From assembly GCA_028671895.1 (NCBI GenBank), contig JAPMAC010000231.1, positions 10,938,001 through 11,002,000 on the forward strand: 64,000 nt of DNA, in the 5' to 3' direction. Below, piece after piece: positions 36,601 through 46,638 of this stretch (positions are counted from its first letter, which is position 1; every line of letters starts with the position of its first letter). The notes beneath the pieces were generated by a model. It did no database searches. It was not told the origin of the DNA and saw only the letters and a program-made list of their open reading frames with translations. A program made the translations under genes and the position numbers. The DNA is from Oenanthe sinensis (lineage: Eukaryota > Streptophyta > Magnoliopsida > Apiales > Apiaceae).

Positions 36601-36920
36601 AATACATTGCAGCTGGAAGTTGCTGTGCTCAAATTCTGTGGATGAGAAATCAATTACTTGATTCTGGACTAACATTCTCAAATATTCCTATGTATTGTGA
36701 TAATACTAGTGCTATTAAAATTGCAGAGAATCCAGTCCAACACTCCAGAACAAAGCACATTGATGTCAGGTATCACTTTATTAGAGAACAGGTTGAAAAT
36801 GGTACTGTGACACTTCACTATGTTCCAACTGACAGACAGATTGCAGACATTTTGACAAAACCACTTGATGAGACTACCTTTCTCAGACTGGTAGGTGAAT
36901 TAGGTATGTTAAATATGTAA
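33640..36920 (+). pseudogene. Element C: pol with several tryptophan-to-stop changes
   Basis: Lies in the -1 frame relative to gag. The first convincing residues are around MQGTRVKKVTLILDSGCSGHMTG (protease). Then come the integrase zinc site WKWHKKLSHINF with CEACQLGK, integrase core HLDLFGPV, LRSDNGTEF and GVVERKNRTL, reverse transcriptase with IDVKSAFLNGELEEE and IYVDDIIFGSTND, and RNase H with GYSDSDYAGC, STAEAEYIAAGSCC and RTKHIDVRYHFIREQ. It ends at LGMLNM (36920). Stops lie near 33976, 34360, 34645, 35438, 36431 and 36571, and a one-base frameshift lies near 36155. At four of these positions relatives have Trp. Confidence 0.88.
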
Positions 36921-37381
36921 GTGATCAAAAATTACAAGAAGTAAGGTATATACTTTAATTATAGTCCCTGTCTTAACACACTGTGATTAATTATTATTGC
37001 AATATTTTGTTTGGTATTTTACCTTGACAGAGTCAAGTTTTTAGACTCTGACGAGTCTGTAGACTCTGAGAGTCAGTAGACTCTGAGAAAAATATCGCCT
37101 AGACTCTGAAACGGTTAAAATTCGCGCCTGCAGACTCTGATTGCATTTAAAATGTTCAAATGACTTGAAATAGGCGGTAACAATTATCTTTTGACTGGAG
37201 ACAGGCTGTAGACTCGTGTGTATTGTATGCAACTTGAACAAAATAGAATTTTTCATACAATTTACTCACTTGTTTATTGCAATTGATTTCTACGGCAAAA
37301 ATATTCACAGAGCTTTTTTTTTTCTTCGAACCCTAACTAATTTCTTCAAGCTTTTCCATCACTTTCCACTCAACAACTCCA
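36921..37381 (+). other. Element C: spacer between pol and third ORF, with AGACTCTG motifs
   Basis: 460 non-coding bases. Five AGACTCTG copies cluster at about 37038-37140, the reverse orientation of the CAGAGTCT copies in the LTR. A short TTTTTTTTTT run precedes the third-ORF start. Confidence 0.7.
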
Positions 37382-37412
37382 ATGGTTGCCGTTTCTACTG
37401 TCATGAGAGGAC
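37382..37412 (+). pseudogene. Element C: first ten codons of third ORF, cut by element B
   Basis: An ATG at 37382 opens a frame that runs to 37412, where element B begins. The last five bases (aggac, 37408-37412) are duplicated at 52170-52174. Counting from this ATG and skipping B plus one duplication copy, the frame matches exactly the long frame that resumes at 52175. This supports both the start and the single insertion event. Confidence 0.75.
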
Positions 37413-38937
37413 TGTAAAGCATAATGTAACGTAACGTAACATGTAACCGAGGAAACTAACTCAACACTGATGGTCGGTAACTTATATTAAAATGAAGCAT
37501 GGAATCGACTGTGAATCATTTACAAGTTGAATACAAAAGACCAAAACATTAGATGAAGCTTTGAAGACATTGAAGATCACTGAAAGAAGTTCATTAACAT
37601 GTTCAAGCCTCAGTGAAGAATAAAGATATAGTGTTTCAGAGGTTCAGAAGATGTCAGAGGTTTTACAACAGAGAAGTCAAGGGATTCCAGTGAATTAAAG
37701 AAGCACTTCTTAACAGCTAGAGAAACATGGCCAATTGAATAGTCAAGAAGATGTGAAGATCAAGTTCGTGTTAGTCGTTTGTGAACCAGACCAGTTGCAC
37801 TAAATGTCAGCACAAAAGGAATTGAGAACCGCATCTATGTTAGAAAAGAATTGGCTGTATAATCGTAGTGTGCTAAAGCTCAGAGAAAATCAAGTTCAAG
37901 TAGTAAAGGTAAATTTATTAACTTGGTTACAGTGAAAGAAAATATTGCAGAGCTTTGAATCGTTGGAAAAATGGCTAAGGTGAACTACCGTTTAGCTGTT
38001 TGACTGTTTTGTCTTATTCACCGACGGTTGGGTCTCCTGTTTGGCTATTTCGTCTTATTTACCGACGGTTAGCAAATCACTCGACGGTTAGCATTTTTGG
38101 ATATATTATTAATTCCATTTCACTCGACGGTTATGGTTTTAATAATTCTTTTGAGTCGATAGTTATAACTGATATTTGGTTTGACTGTTTCGTCTTATTT
38201 CACTCGACGGTTACAGCATCTCGATAGTTAAGGGACTCAGATAAATATCCAGATTATTTATTCCATCGACGGTTAAGTCACTCGATAGTTATGGCACTTC
38301 ATAGTTGAGGGTTTAAGATTTTTTAATCTACAGCCAGCCACAGCATGCCACATATCTTTGATATCCTTGAGCAGAATTGTTTTAAGTGATTTATTTCACT
38401 CGACGGTTATCAACAGACTCACCGATGGTTATAAATTAAATGTCTCGACGGTTGTTAATTCAAGAAGTGAGAAGCAATCTATTTACTTGGTTCTCAGAAG
38501 GCCACGTAGAAGATTGAAAAAATCTACACAATAAAGCAGCAAAGCCAAGCCTTTGTGATTCATTCACGAACACACAAATTCATTCAGTTACAGAGCGAAA
38601 ACATACAGAGCAAAGGAGAGAGACACAGAGAAGCCATTAACGTAGTTTGAGCTAGTGTCATAATTATTGTTCGTATTGATTATTGTTGTTGTATTGTAAC
38701 TGTACTAGTGAATCAGTTGAAGCTAATCTACGGATTAGAGTTGTGTAGCACCTTCGTGGTTTATATTAATAAAACGATATATTCCCCGAACGAACTGTTG
38801 TTATGTTATTGCTCACCAACTGTTTGATTATATAACTGTTCGAACTGTATAAAGTCCATAAAGAACCATTCCGCGATTATTTTATAAATTGGACAATATC
38901 GTATTCAACCCCCCTTCTACGATATTTGGGACTAACA
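37413..38937 (+). repeat. Element B 5' LTR with CTCGAYRGTTA motif array
   Basis: Begins TGTAAAGCATAATG and ends GGGACTAACA. Between about 38015 and 38460 it carries some thirteen copies of a motif best written CTCGACGGTTA or CTCGATAGTTA. One copy (near 38294) has lost a base that the 3' LTR keeps. Confidence 0.92.
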
Positions 38938-38939
38938 AT

Positions 38940-38951
38940 TGGTATCAGAGC
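38940..38951 (+). promoter_or_regulatory. Element B primer-binding site (tRNA-iMet type)
   Basis: TGGTATCAGAGC two bases after the LTR end. Confidence 0.9.
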
Positions 38952-39093
38952 TTACTGATTGAGTTTACAAATCAGGATCTATTGTTCGGACTTCAGTATT
39001 AAGCTTTTGGAATTTTTCGCGAATTTTTTAATTTTCAAAATATTTCACTCAGAAATTTTTTGAACTTTAAATAATTTTGAAAAGTTCAATATC

Positions 39094-41640
39094 ATGAGTT
39101 CTCAGAAAGTAGGAAGTATTAAGGTTCCTCAGTTTGATAGAGTGAATTATAATCTTTGGAAAAAGAAGATGACCCTGTTTATTAAGGCTGCAAATCTGTT
39201 GTACATGGGTATCTTAGAGAACGGACCGTTTGTACCAATGAAGATGATGCCTGAATCTACAGTGGACGGAGTAAGAGTTCCTCAAAGGTCTACTCCAAAG
39301 GATCCTACAGAGTTCACTGATACAGAGAAAGAAATTGTTGCATTGGACACAGGCCTTCAGTTGATTATTGTTGACTCAATGGATGAAGACATGTGCCATC
39401 AAATTTTAAATTGTATATCTGGAAAGCACATGTGGGAAACCATCGAACTGATTATGGAAGGAACAGAAGAAGTAAAAGAGAACCGGTTGGATATACTGAC
39501 ATCAAGATATGAAGCGTTCAAATCTACTCCTGGAGAAACAATCACTCAAGTCTTTGAGCGATATAATAAATTGTTAAATGAATTGAGTATCCAGGGGAAG
39601 AACTATCCGTTAAGGGAAACGAACAGGAAGTTTATGTTGACTCTTCCACATCATGTTGAGCATAAAGTTTCTTCAATTAGAGAAAGGGACAACTTCAATG
39701 TTATGCCCCTTGAAAAGCTATATGGAAAATTGAAGACTTATGAAATGGAACAAGAACAGAGGTTGATTATCTATGGTTCCGGCTCAGTGGACAGTAAGAG
39801 TGCAGCACTAATGAAGACCACAGCTCTTGTGGCAGATGAAGTGAAGACTTCTGAAGCAAAGGTTGTTGAAACCAAGATTGGTGGAGAATTGATCATTGAA
39901 GCTGAAATGGCTACAGAATCACAAGCTGAAGAGGAAGATGATTTTTATACATTGGAAGAGCTTGATGAGATGGAAGACAAATCTATGGCGTACTTGGCAG
40001 GGCGTTTCAAGCATATAAGATTCAGAAGGAATCCCAAGTACAAGAAAAGTTTTGGTAGCAGATTTCAGAAGACAGGATCATTTTCGGGATCCAACTCAAG
40101 AGGTGGTTACAAGTCAAACATGGTAGACCGTAGTAAGTTCCGGTGCTACAACTGTAATGAACTAGGGCATTTCGCCACTGAATGTAAGAAACCGAGACAA
40201 GCAAAAGACAAGAAGGTTTATGAGAAGAAGAGTTCCTACGAGAAGAAAAGCTATGATGAGTTGAAAAGGGAGAATGAGAAGTTGAAACAGAGATTGGATG
40301 CTTTGGTTGCAAAACAACAAGGCAAGGCTTACATTGTTGAAGGTAGAAGCTGGGATGATACAGATTCTGAAGAAGAAGAATATGGAAATCTTGCATTAAT
40401 GGCAGACACTTCAGAAGAATCTCCATCATCAGCACAGGTACCTATTCTCACCACTGTAGATATGTCTCTATCTGAATATAAAAATACTGTTAATGACTTG
40501 AGTATAGAGATGTTTAACATTCATACAAGCATGCTAGCTTCTGAAGCAGAAAATGCTAGACTAGTTGCAAAGATTAAAAAGCTAGAATCTGGAAAGGAAC
40601 AACTAGAGCTTGTAGGAATCACAGTTAATAACCTTAAGGAAAGAAATGAATATTTAGAGAATAAGGTTAACTGTAATGCAGAGGTTGAGACATCACTTAT
40701 GGCTAAGATTTCTAAGCTAGAGTTAAAATTGGAAGCTTTTAAGAACTCAGCTAATATTGCTAAAGACATAATGGATAAGCAGAGCTTAGATAACAAGACA
40801 TGTATAGGCTTTAACTACGATGAACATAAAAGGAATAAGAAAAAGGATAAAAGGAATATAACTTTCAATGCTTCTAGTACTGTTTTATTAGAAAATGAAA
40901 ATGTTCCTTTTGTCATTAAGAAAAGTAGTAATCCTATCTTTAAGCTCCCACTCTCAGAACCCTTAGACGAAGATACTATCGTATGGAAACAAGAAATGCT
41001 TGTTGAGGATAAGTTAAAAGAGAAAGAAGTTGAGGAAAATAATGTAGAAGAAGTTACACCTAATGAGCCAGTTAAAACTGAATATGCTAAAACTGAATTA
41101 GGTGGTAACAAGAACAAGTCAAATAGTAATAGGAATGGGAAAGTAGGTGTTAAAATTGCTAATTCTGCTACACCTACACCCACTGCACCTAGGAAATTGT
41201 GTACTAATTGCAATTCTGCTGGACACCTTAGTCATGCATGTAATAAGGTTAAAGTAGAATCTAATATTCCTGTTGTGCAGAACATGTTTAGCATGAGTAG
41301 TTTTCATTTGCCTTGTGGTATTACTGGATGTATGCCATGTGCTTTTAATATTATGCATGCTTATTTTAATTTGATGAATGCATCTACTTCTAGTAATTGC
41401 ATAGGCATAGAAAGAAGCATGAATAAGAAAAAGGTAAGGGCAAAGACTGCTAGTCCTCCTAAGGTTAGGAAGGAGACTCAATCTCCTAAGCCAAAAGACA
41501 AATCTGTCAAGGCAAAGGAACATGATTCGAGTTCAGTCAAAGTAGAACTTAAAGATGTGAAAACTGAACCTATTACACCATCTGCAAGAACCTCTAAATT
41601 TCTTGGACCCAAACAAGTTTGGGTTCCAAAGAAACCTTAA
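39094..41640 (+). CDS. Element B: Gag, intact, 848 aa
   Basis: The ATG at 39094 is 142 bases after the primer site and matches the start context of A's Gag (VGSIKVPQFDRVNYNLW here). The capsid-like domain occupies about residues 1-250 (FERYNKLLNELSIQGKNY). A basic Ser/Gly/Arg stretch leads to zinc knuckle CYNCNELGHFATEC at 351-364. Long charged coiled-coil-like segments cover about 380-430 and 470-600. A second knuckle, CTNCNSAGHLSHAC, lies at 703-716. The end is KQVWVPKKP. It binds and packages element RNA in cytoplasmic particles. It is much longer than the few hundred residues usual for copia Gag, as known for Sirevirus-type elements. The stop at 41638-41640 overlaps the pol frame by about 43 bases. 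Confidence 0.92.
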   Translation: MSSQKVGSIKVPQFDRVNYNLWKKKMTLFIKAANLLYMGILENGPFVPMKMMPESTVDGVRVPQRSTPKDPTEFTDTEKEIVALDTGLQLIIVDSMDEDMCHQILNCISGKHMWETIELIMEGTEEVKENRLDILTSRYEAFKSTPGETITQVFERYNKLLNELSIQGKNYPLRETNRKFMLTLPHHVEHKVSSIRERDNFNVMPLEKLYGKLKTYEMEQEQRLIIYGSGSVDSKSAALMKTTALVADEVKTSEAKVVETKIGGELIIEAEMATESQAEEEDDFYTLEELDEMEDKSMAYLAGRFKHIRFRRNPKYKKSFGSRFQKTGSFSGSNSRGGYKSNMVDRSKFRCYNCNELGHFATECKKPRQAKDKKVYEKKSSYEKKSYDELKRENEKLKQRLDALVAKQQGKAYIVEGRSWDDTDSEEEEYGNLALMADTSEESPSSAQVPILTTVDMSLSEYKNTVNDLSIEMFNIHTSMLASEAENARLVAKIKKLESGKEQLELVGITVNNLKERNEYLENKVNCNAEVETSLMAKISKLELKLEAFKNSANIAKDIMDKQSLDNKTCIGFNYDEHKRNKKKDKRNITFNASSTVLLENENVPFVIKKSSNPIFKLPLSEPLDEDTIVWKQEMLVEDKLKEKEVEENNVEEVTPNEPVKTEYAKTELGGNKNKSNSNRNGKVGVKIANSATPTPTAPRKLCTNCNSAGHLSHACNKVKVESNIPVVQNMFSMSSFHLPCGITGCMPCAFNIMHAYFNLMNASTSSNCIGIERSMNKKKVRAKTASPPKVRKETQSPKPKDKSVKAKEHDSSSVKVELKDVKTEPITPSARTSKFLGPKQVWVPKKP

Positions 41641-44600
41641 TCACTTTGTGGTTGCAGGGCATAGATACTAATGAAAAAGTCATGTGGATTCTGGATAGTG
41701 GATGTTCAAGGCACATGACAGGAGACAAGTCCCTGCTGACCAATGTGGTTGAGAAGACCGGCCCAGTTGTAACCTTTGGAGATGACAGCAAAGGCTTTAC
41801 TAAGGGATATGGTAGTCTGGAAGTTGAAAATGTCATCATTGAAAATATCTCTCTTGTTGACGGTCTGAAGCACAACTTGCTGAGCGTCAGTCAATTTACA
41901 GATAAAGGATATAATGTGGACTTCAGGAAGGAAAAGTGTCTGATCACCAACAGGAAAGATGAAAAGCTTGCTCTTAAAGGAGTAAGAAAAGGAAATCTGT
42001 TCGTAGCTGACTTAAACACTGCAAGCAGAGGAGAAGCAAGTTGTTTCTACAGTAGAGCATCCTCTGAATTAAGTTGGTTATGGCACAGAAAACTATCTCA
42101 CCTGAACTTCAAGGCGATGAATTCTTTAGTAAGAAGAGAATTGGTGAGAGGGTTACCACAGATGGAATTCTACCAAGAAGGACTCTGTGAAGCATGTGAA
42201 AAGGGTAAGTCAAAGAAGGCGTCACATAGAAGTAAGGACATGTCAAGCATCAGCGAACCTCTCCAGTTGATTCATATGGATCTATTTGGACCGGTTAATG
42301 TCATGTCAGTTTCAAAGAAGAAATATGCATTAGTGATTGTCGACGACTACTCCAAGTACACGTGGGTGTTGTTTTTGCATTCTAAGGATGAAACACCTCA
42401 AATGGTAATCGATCACATTAAAAAGATTGAGGTGGAAGCTGGATTGCCTGTGCGGACGATCAGATCAGATAATGGAACTGAATTCAGAAATGCAGTTCTA
42501 AATGAATTCTGCACGGAGCAAGGAATTTCAAGACAATACTCAGCCCCAAGAACTCCACAGCAGAATGGAGTGGTAGAAAGGAAAAATAGGACTTTGATTG
42601 AAGCAGCAAGGACAATGTTAAGCCAGTCAAAGCTACCTACATACTTTTGGGCAGAAGCAGTCAACACATCTTGTTACACTCAAAATAGGACCCTGATTAA
42701 TAAAGATCTAGAAAAGACATCCTATGAGATTATGACTAACAGAAAGCCATCACTGAAGTACTTTCATGTGTTTGGTGGAAAATGCTATGTATTGAAAGAT
42801 GAACATCTGGGCAAGTTTGATGCTAAAGCAGATGAAGGGATTTTCCTTGGTTACTCACTGGAGTCTAAGGCGTACAGGGTATATGTGATTGAAACTCATA
42901 AGGTCATTGAAAGCCTTAATGTAACGTTTGACGACACCAAACTCCCAAGTCTTCAAAATGATAAAAATTCTGAATCTCTGGAAATTGAAAATCTATCAGA
43001 ATACTACTTAGGAGATGAAGACGTACCTGGTGCTGCATCTAGTAATCATGAACACACGGAGATTGATAATCCAGAGCAAAGCAGTGGAAGTGTTGGTAAT
43101 ACCACACAGTCACAGTCACAGTCTGTATTTCAAAATCAGTCTGTTACTGAACCTGCTAGCTCAACTGGTGGATCATCAAATAATGAAGGCAGCAACTCAG
43201 GGGGAGGTGAAGAAGGATCAGCTAGTCGCTCTCAACACAACTACGAAGAAGGACAATCATCAAGGGTTAATCTGCCTAGACAGAGGGTATGGAACAGAGA
43301 TCATCCCTTTGAATTAATCATTGGTGACCCAGAGAGTGGTGTGAGGACTAGAAGAGCAACGGAGAATGAATGTATGTACTCTGGTTTTCTATCAGAGGAA
43401 GAACCTAAAAAGGTTGAAGATGCTCTAGAAGATCCAGATTGGGTGATTGCGATGCAAGATGAACTCAATTAGTTTGATAGGCAGAAAGTTTGGAAACTGG
43501 TACCCAGACCTAAAGACAAATCTGTTATTGGCACTAAATGGGTATTCAGGAATAAGTTGGATGAAGATGGCATTGTTACGAGGAACAAGGCCAGACTGGT
43601 TGCTAAGGGGTATTCTCAAGAAGAAGGAATAGATTATGACGAGACCTATGCACCAGTAGCAAGACTTGAAGCCATCAGGATGTTTTTGGCATTCGCAACA
43701 CATTCAGACTTTAAAGTTTATCAAATGGATGTGAAGAGTGCATTCCTGAATGGGGAGCTGGAAGAAGAAGTATATGTAGAGCAACCTCCGGGTTTCGAGA
43801 ACAAAGATCATATGGACTTTGTGTACTTCCTTTTTAAAGCTCTTTATGGACTCAAGCAGGCGCCTCGAACATGGTATGAAACACTATCTGAATTTTTAAT
43901 TGAAAATGGTTTTATCAGAGGTGTTATAGATAAGACTCTCTTTCATAAAATGCATAAAAATAACTTGATATTAGTTCAAGTGTATGTTGATGATATTATA
44001 TTCGGTTCTACTAATGATGAGCTATGCAAGAGATTTGCTAAGTTAATGCAGAGTAGGTACGAGATGAGTATGATGGGCGAGCTTACTTTCTTCCTTGGAC
44101 TACAAGTGAGTCAGAAGAAAGATGGGATCTTCATTTGCCAGGCAAAGTACATCAGAGATCTTCTAAAGAAGTATGGACTTGAAGATTCAGCCCCCGCCAA
44201 GACTCCAATGCCAACTGCCACAAAGCTTGATGAGGACAAATCAGGTAAATCTGTGGACATCACAAGCTACAGAGGTATGATTGGATCTCTACTTTACTTA
44301 ACTGCAAGTAGGCCAGATATTATGTTTTCCACTTGCTTATGTGCACGGTTCCAAGCTAACCCAAAAGAGTCTCACCTTATAGCTGTCAAAAGAATTTTTA
44401 GATACCTGAAGGGTACTCCAAATTTGGGAATTTGGTATCCTAAAGGTACCGGTTTTGACCTAATCGGCTATACAGACTCGGATTTTGCAGGTTGTAAGAT
44501 TGACAGGAAGAGTACTTCTGGAAGCTGTCAATTCTTGGGAAGAAGATTGGTTTCATGGTATAGCAAGAAGCAGCACTCAGTGTCTACCTCAACAGCAGAG

Positions 44601-44927
44601 GCAGAATACATCGCAGCAGGTAGCTGTTGTGCTCAGATCCTATGGATGAGAAACCAACTCCAAGACTATGGCTTTATGTTGAACAAGATTCCAATATTCT
44701 GCGACAACACAAGCGCCATAGCTATAACCAACAATCCGGTTCAGCACTCACGGACCAAGCACATTGATATCAGGTATCACTTTATACGAGAGCATGTCAT
44801 GAATGGAATTGTGGAGTTGCATTTTGTACCCACAGAATAACAACTTGCAGACATCTTCACGAAACCACTAGACGAATCTACTTTCTCTAGGTTGGTTAGT
44901 GAATTAGGGATGTTAAATTTAAATTAA
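41598..44927 (+). pseudogene. Element B: pol with two nonsense codons
   Basis: Open in the -1 frame from 41598, with no ATG before the protease, so it would need frameshifting, splicing or readthrough from gag. Order: protease WILDSGCSRHMTG; integrase zinc site WHRKLSHLNF and CEACEKGK; core HMDLFGPV, IRSDNGTEF, GVVERKNRTL; Ser/Gln-rich linker; reverse transcriptase MDVKSAFLNGELEEE and VYVDDIIFGSTND; RNase H GYTDSDFAGC, STAEAEYIAAGSCC and RTKHIDIRYHFIREH; end GMLNLN at 44925. Lesions are TAG at 43470-43472, just before the reverse transcriptase, and TAA at 44838-44840 near the C-terminus. Both look like Gln codons lost by C-to-T change. All catalytic residues I checked are present. Confidence 0.9.
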
Positions 44928-46134
44928 TTTTTGTTTGCGAGGAGTTGTATGGATTCACAAGTTATTGAATTTTTATATCCAAAGGACTTGTGACCTCCAA
45001 TCTAATTTATAATCTCGGGCTTATGAATATCAATATTAATTATCATAAGTATACCAGTTATGCTTTGTGGTAATTATTCGATATAGCATAAGTAGTTAAC
45101 TGCTACATAAGTGTTTGTAGTTAACAAGAAGCATAACAGTCTGTGGTTTAGAATTAATTGGTGGATTTCAATGCAATGAGATCTGGCTGAGAGATTCTAT
45201 ATCAGACAGGTTGTGTTTTTTAGTGAGAAATTGGTTGTACAGACTTGCTTATTTAATGTACTGGTTCTCACTGGAAAAAATGTGTAGCAATTACTTTTCA
45301 TGATCTTATTTTGCATAACTAACATTATGTTAATTCATAGTATGCTTGTATGATCGTTTGGATTGTGATTGGGTTGGTTTAAAATTTTTGGAAATTTTAA
45401 AAGTAACAGAATATGGAACAAAAAATTTTTTTGGTTCCAAAGATTTTAAAGCAACCACCTGTGTTTATTAGTATTATTATAATAATTATTAATATTGTCT
45501 GCTTGTGGATTTCAAATTGAATTATTATTAATTCGATAGTTATTTCCAAATTAAGATTCTGATATTTCTATTTTAGGAATATTAATTCTTTAATTTAAGA
45601 AATCTCTATTTAATTAATTTTATGAATATTTGAAATTATTTGGTAAGTGTATTTAAATGCTTTTTATTATTATTTTTTAATTAGCAAACTCTCGACAGTT
45701 ACAATTAGATATATTTTTTCGTAACCATCGAAGTGATTTTAAACAGTACTCGATAGTTATAAAAAAAATATATATATATATATTATATTATAACAGTCGA
45801 AGTAGTCTTTTGGTTAATAAATAAATAAATAAATAAAAACTATCCATCTCGATAGTTACTATATCTGGTTAATTATTTTATCTGCTTCGATAGTTATTTT
45901 TATTAGCTAACCGTCGAAGTGGACAATTTTATTAATTAACCTTTCGATAGTTACGTATTATATATTAGTGTACATCTCGATAGTTAGCCTTTATTTTATT
46001 TTATTATACTAACCATCGAGTTGCTTAAAAAAAAAAAAAAAAAATTATTTTACTAAACCATCGAAGTGGTCGCCAGTTAAGTACATGCAGCAGCCTTTTG
46101 TTTGTTTTGTTTTCTTTTACTCGCCAGTTAACTC

Positions 46135-46227
<93 letters not shown>

Positions 46228-46638
46228 TCTACCACTCGCCAGTTAAGTAAACAACAACTCGCCAGTTAGCTAACCATTGAACAGAAAATTGATTTTCTTT
46301 CCTCATTTTCTACCATTCTAGTACTAGTTTTGAAAATCTAAACCCATAGAATTGTAGATCTAGTCATCCCGAATTATTTGATACCAGCCTTGTATCGTTT
46401 GGTTTCAGTTTTGTTTCGGGTATTTCAAACTTTGGGATTTTTTCTAGGGTTTGTTTGAGGTCCAAAAATCACAAAAAAATAGTTTCACCGTTTAAATCTC
46501 TCCTAGTTTAGCATATATTTTTTTCACGATTTTTGGAGGAGTTTTGAATTTTAGTGTTTTCGGTTCGTTATCGAGTCTAATTAAATTCGTAATTAATTGT
46601 TTAAAGTTAAAATTTTCGATAATTTTTACTAGTTAAAA
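44928..46638 (+). other. Element B: spacer between pol and third ORF, with inverted TCGA motif pairs
   Basis: 1.7 kb without coding sequence. From about 45690 to 46260 it holds alternating CTCGATAGTTA-type and TAACCRTCGAAGTG-type motifs (inverted partners), then CTCGCCAGTTA variants around the AT microsatellite. Paired copies could fold as hairpins, for example 45888-45922. The last 370 bases before the third-ORF ATG look like a plain untranslated leader. Confidence 0.75.
46137..46224. repeat. (AT)n microsatellite, about 88 bases
   Basis: Pure AT dinucleotide run inside B's spacer, flanked on both sides by CTCGCCAGTTA motifs. Confidence 0.95.

Noticed and set aside
38000..38227. 75-codon frame, repeated at 51231-51458
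   Set aside because: It lies in both LTRs of element B and overlaps the motif array; there is no coding signature.
40022..41523. Several minus-strand frames over element B gag
   Set aside because: All are antisense to an intact Gag with two zinc knuckles.
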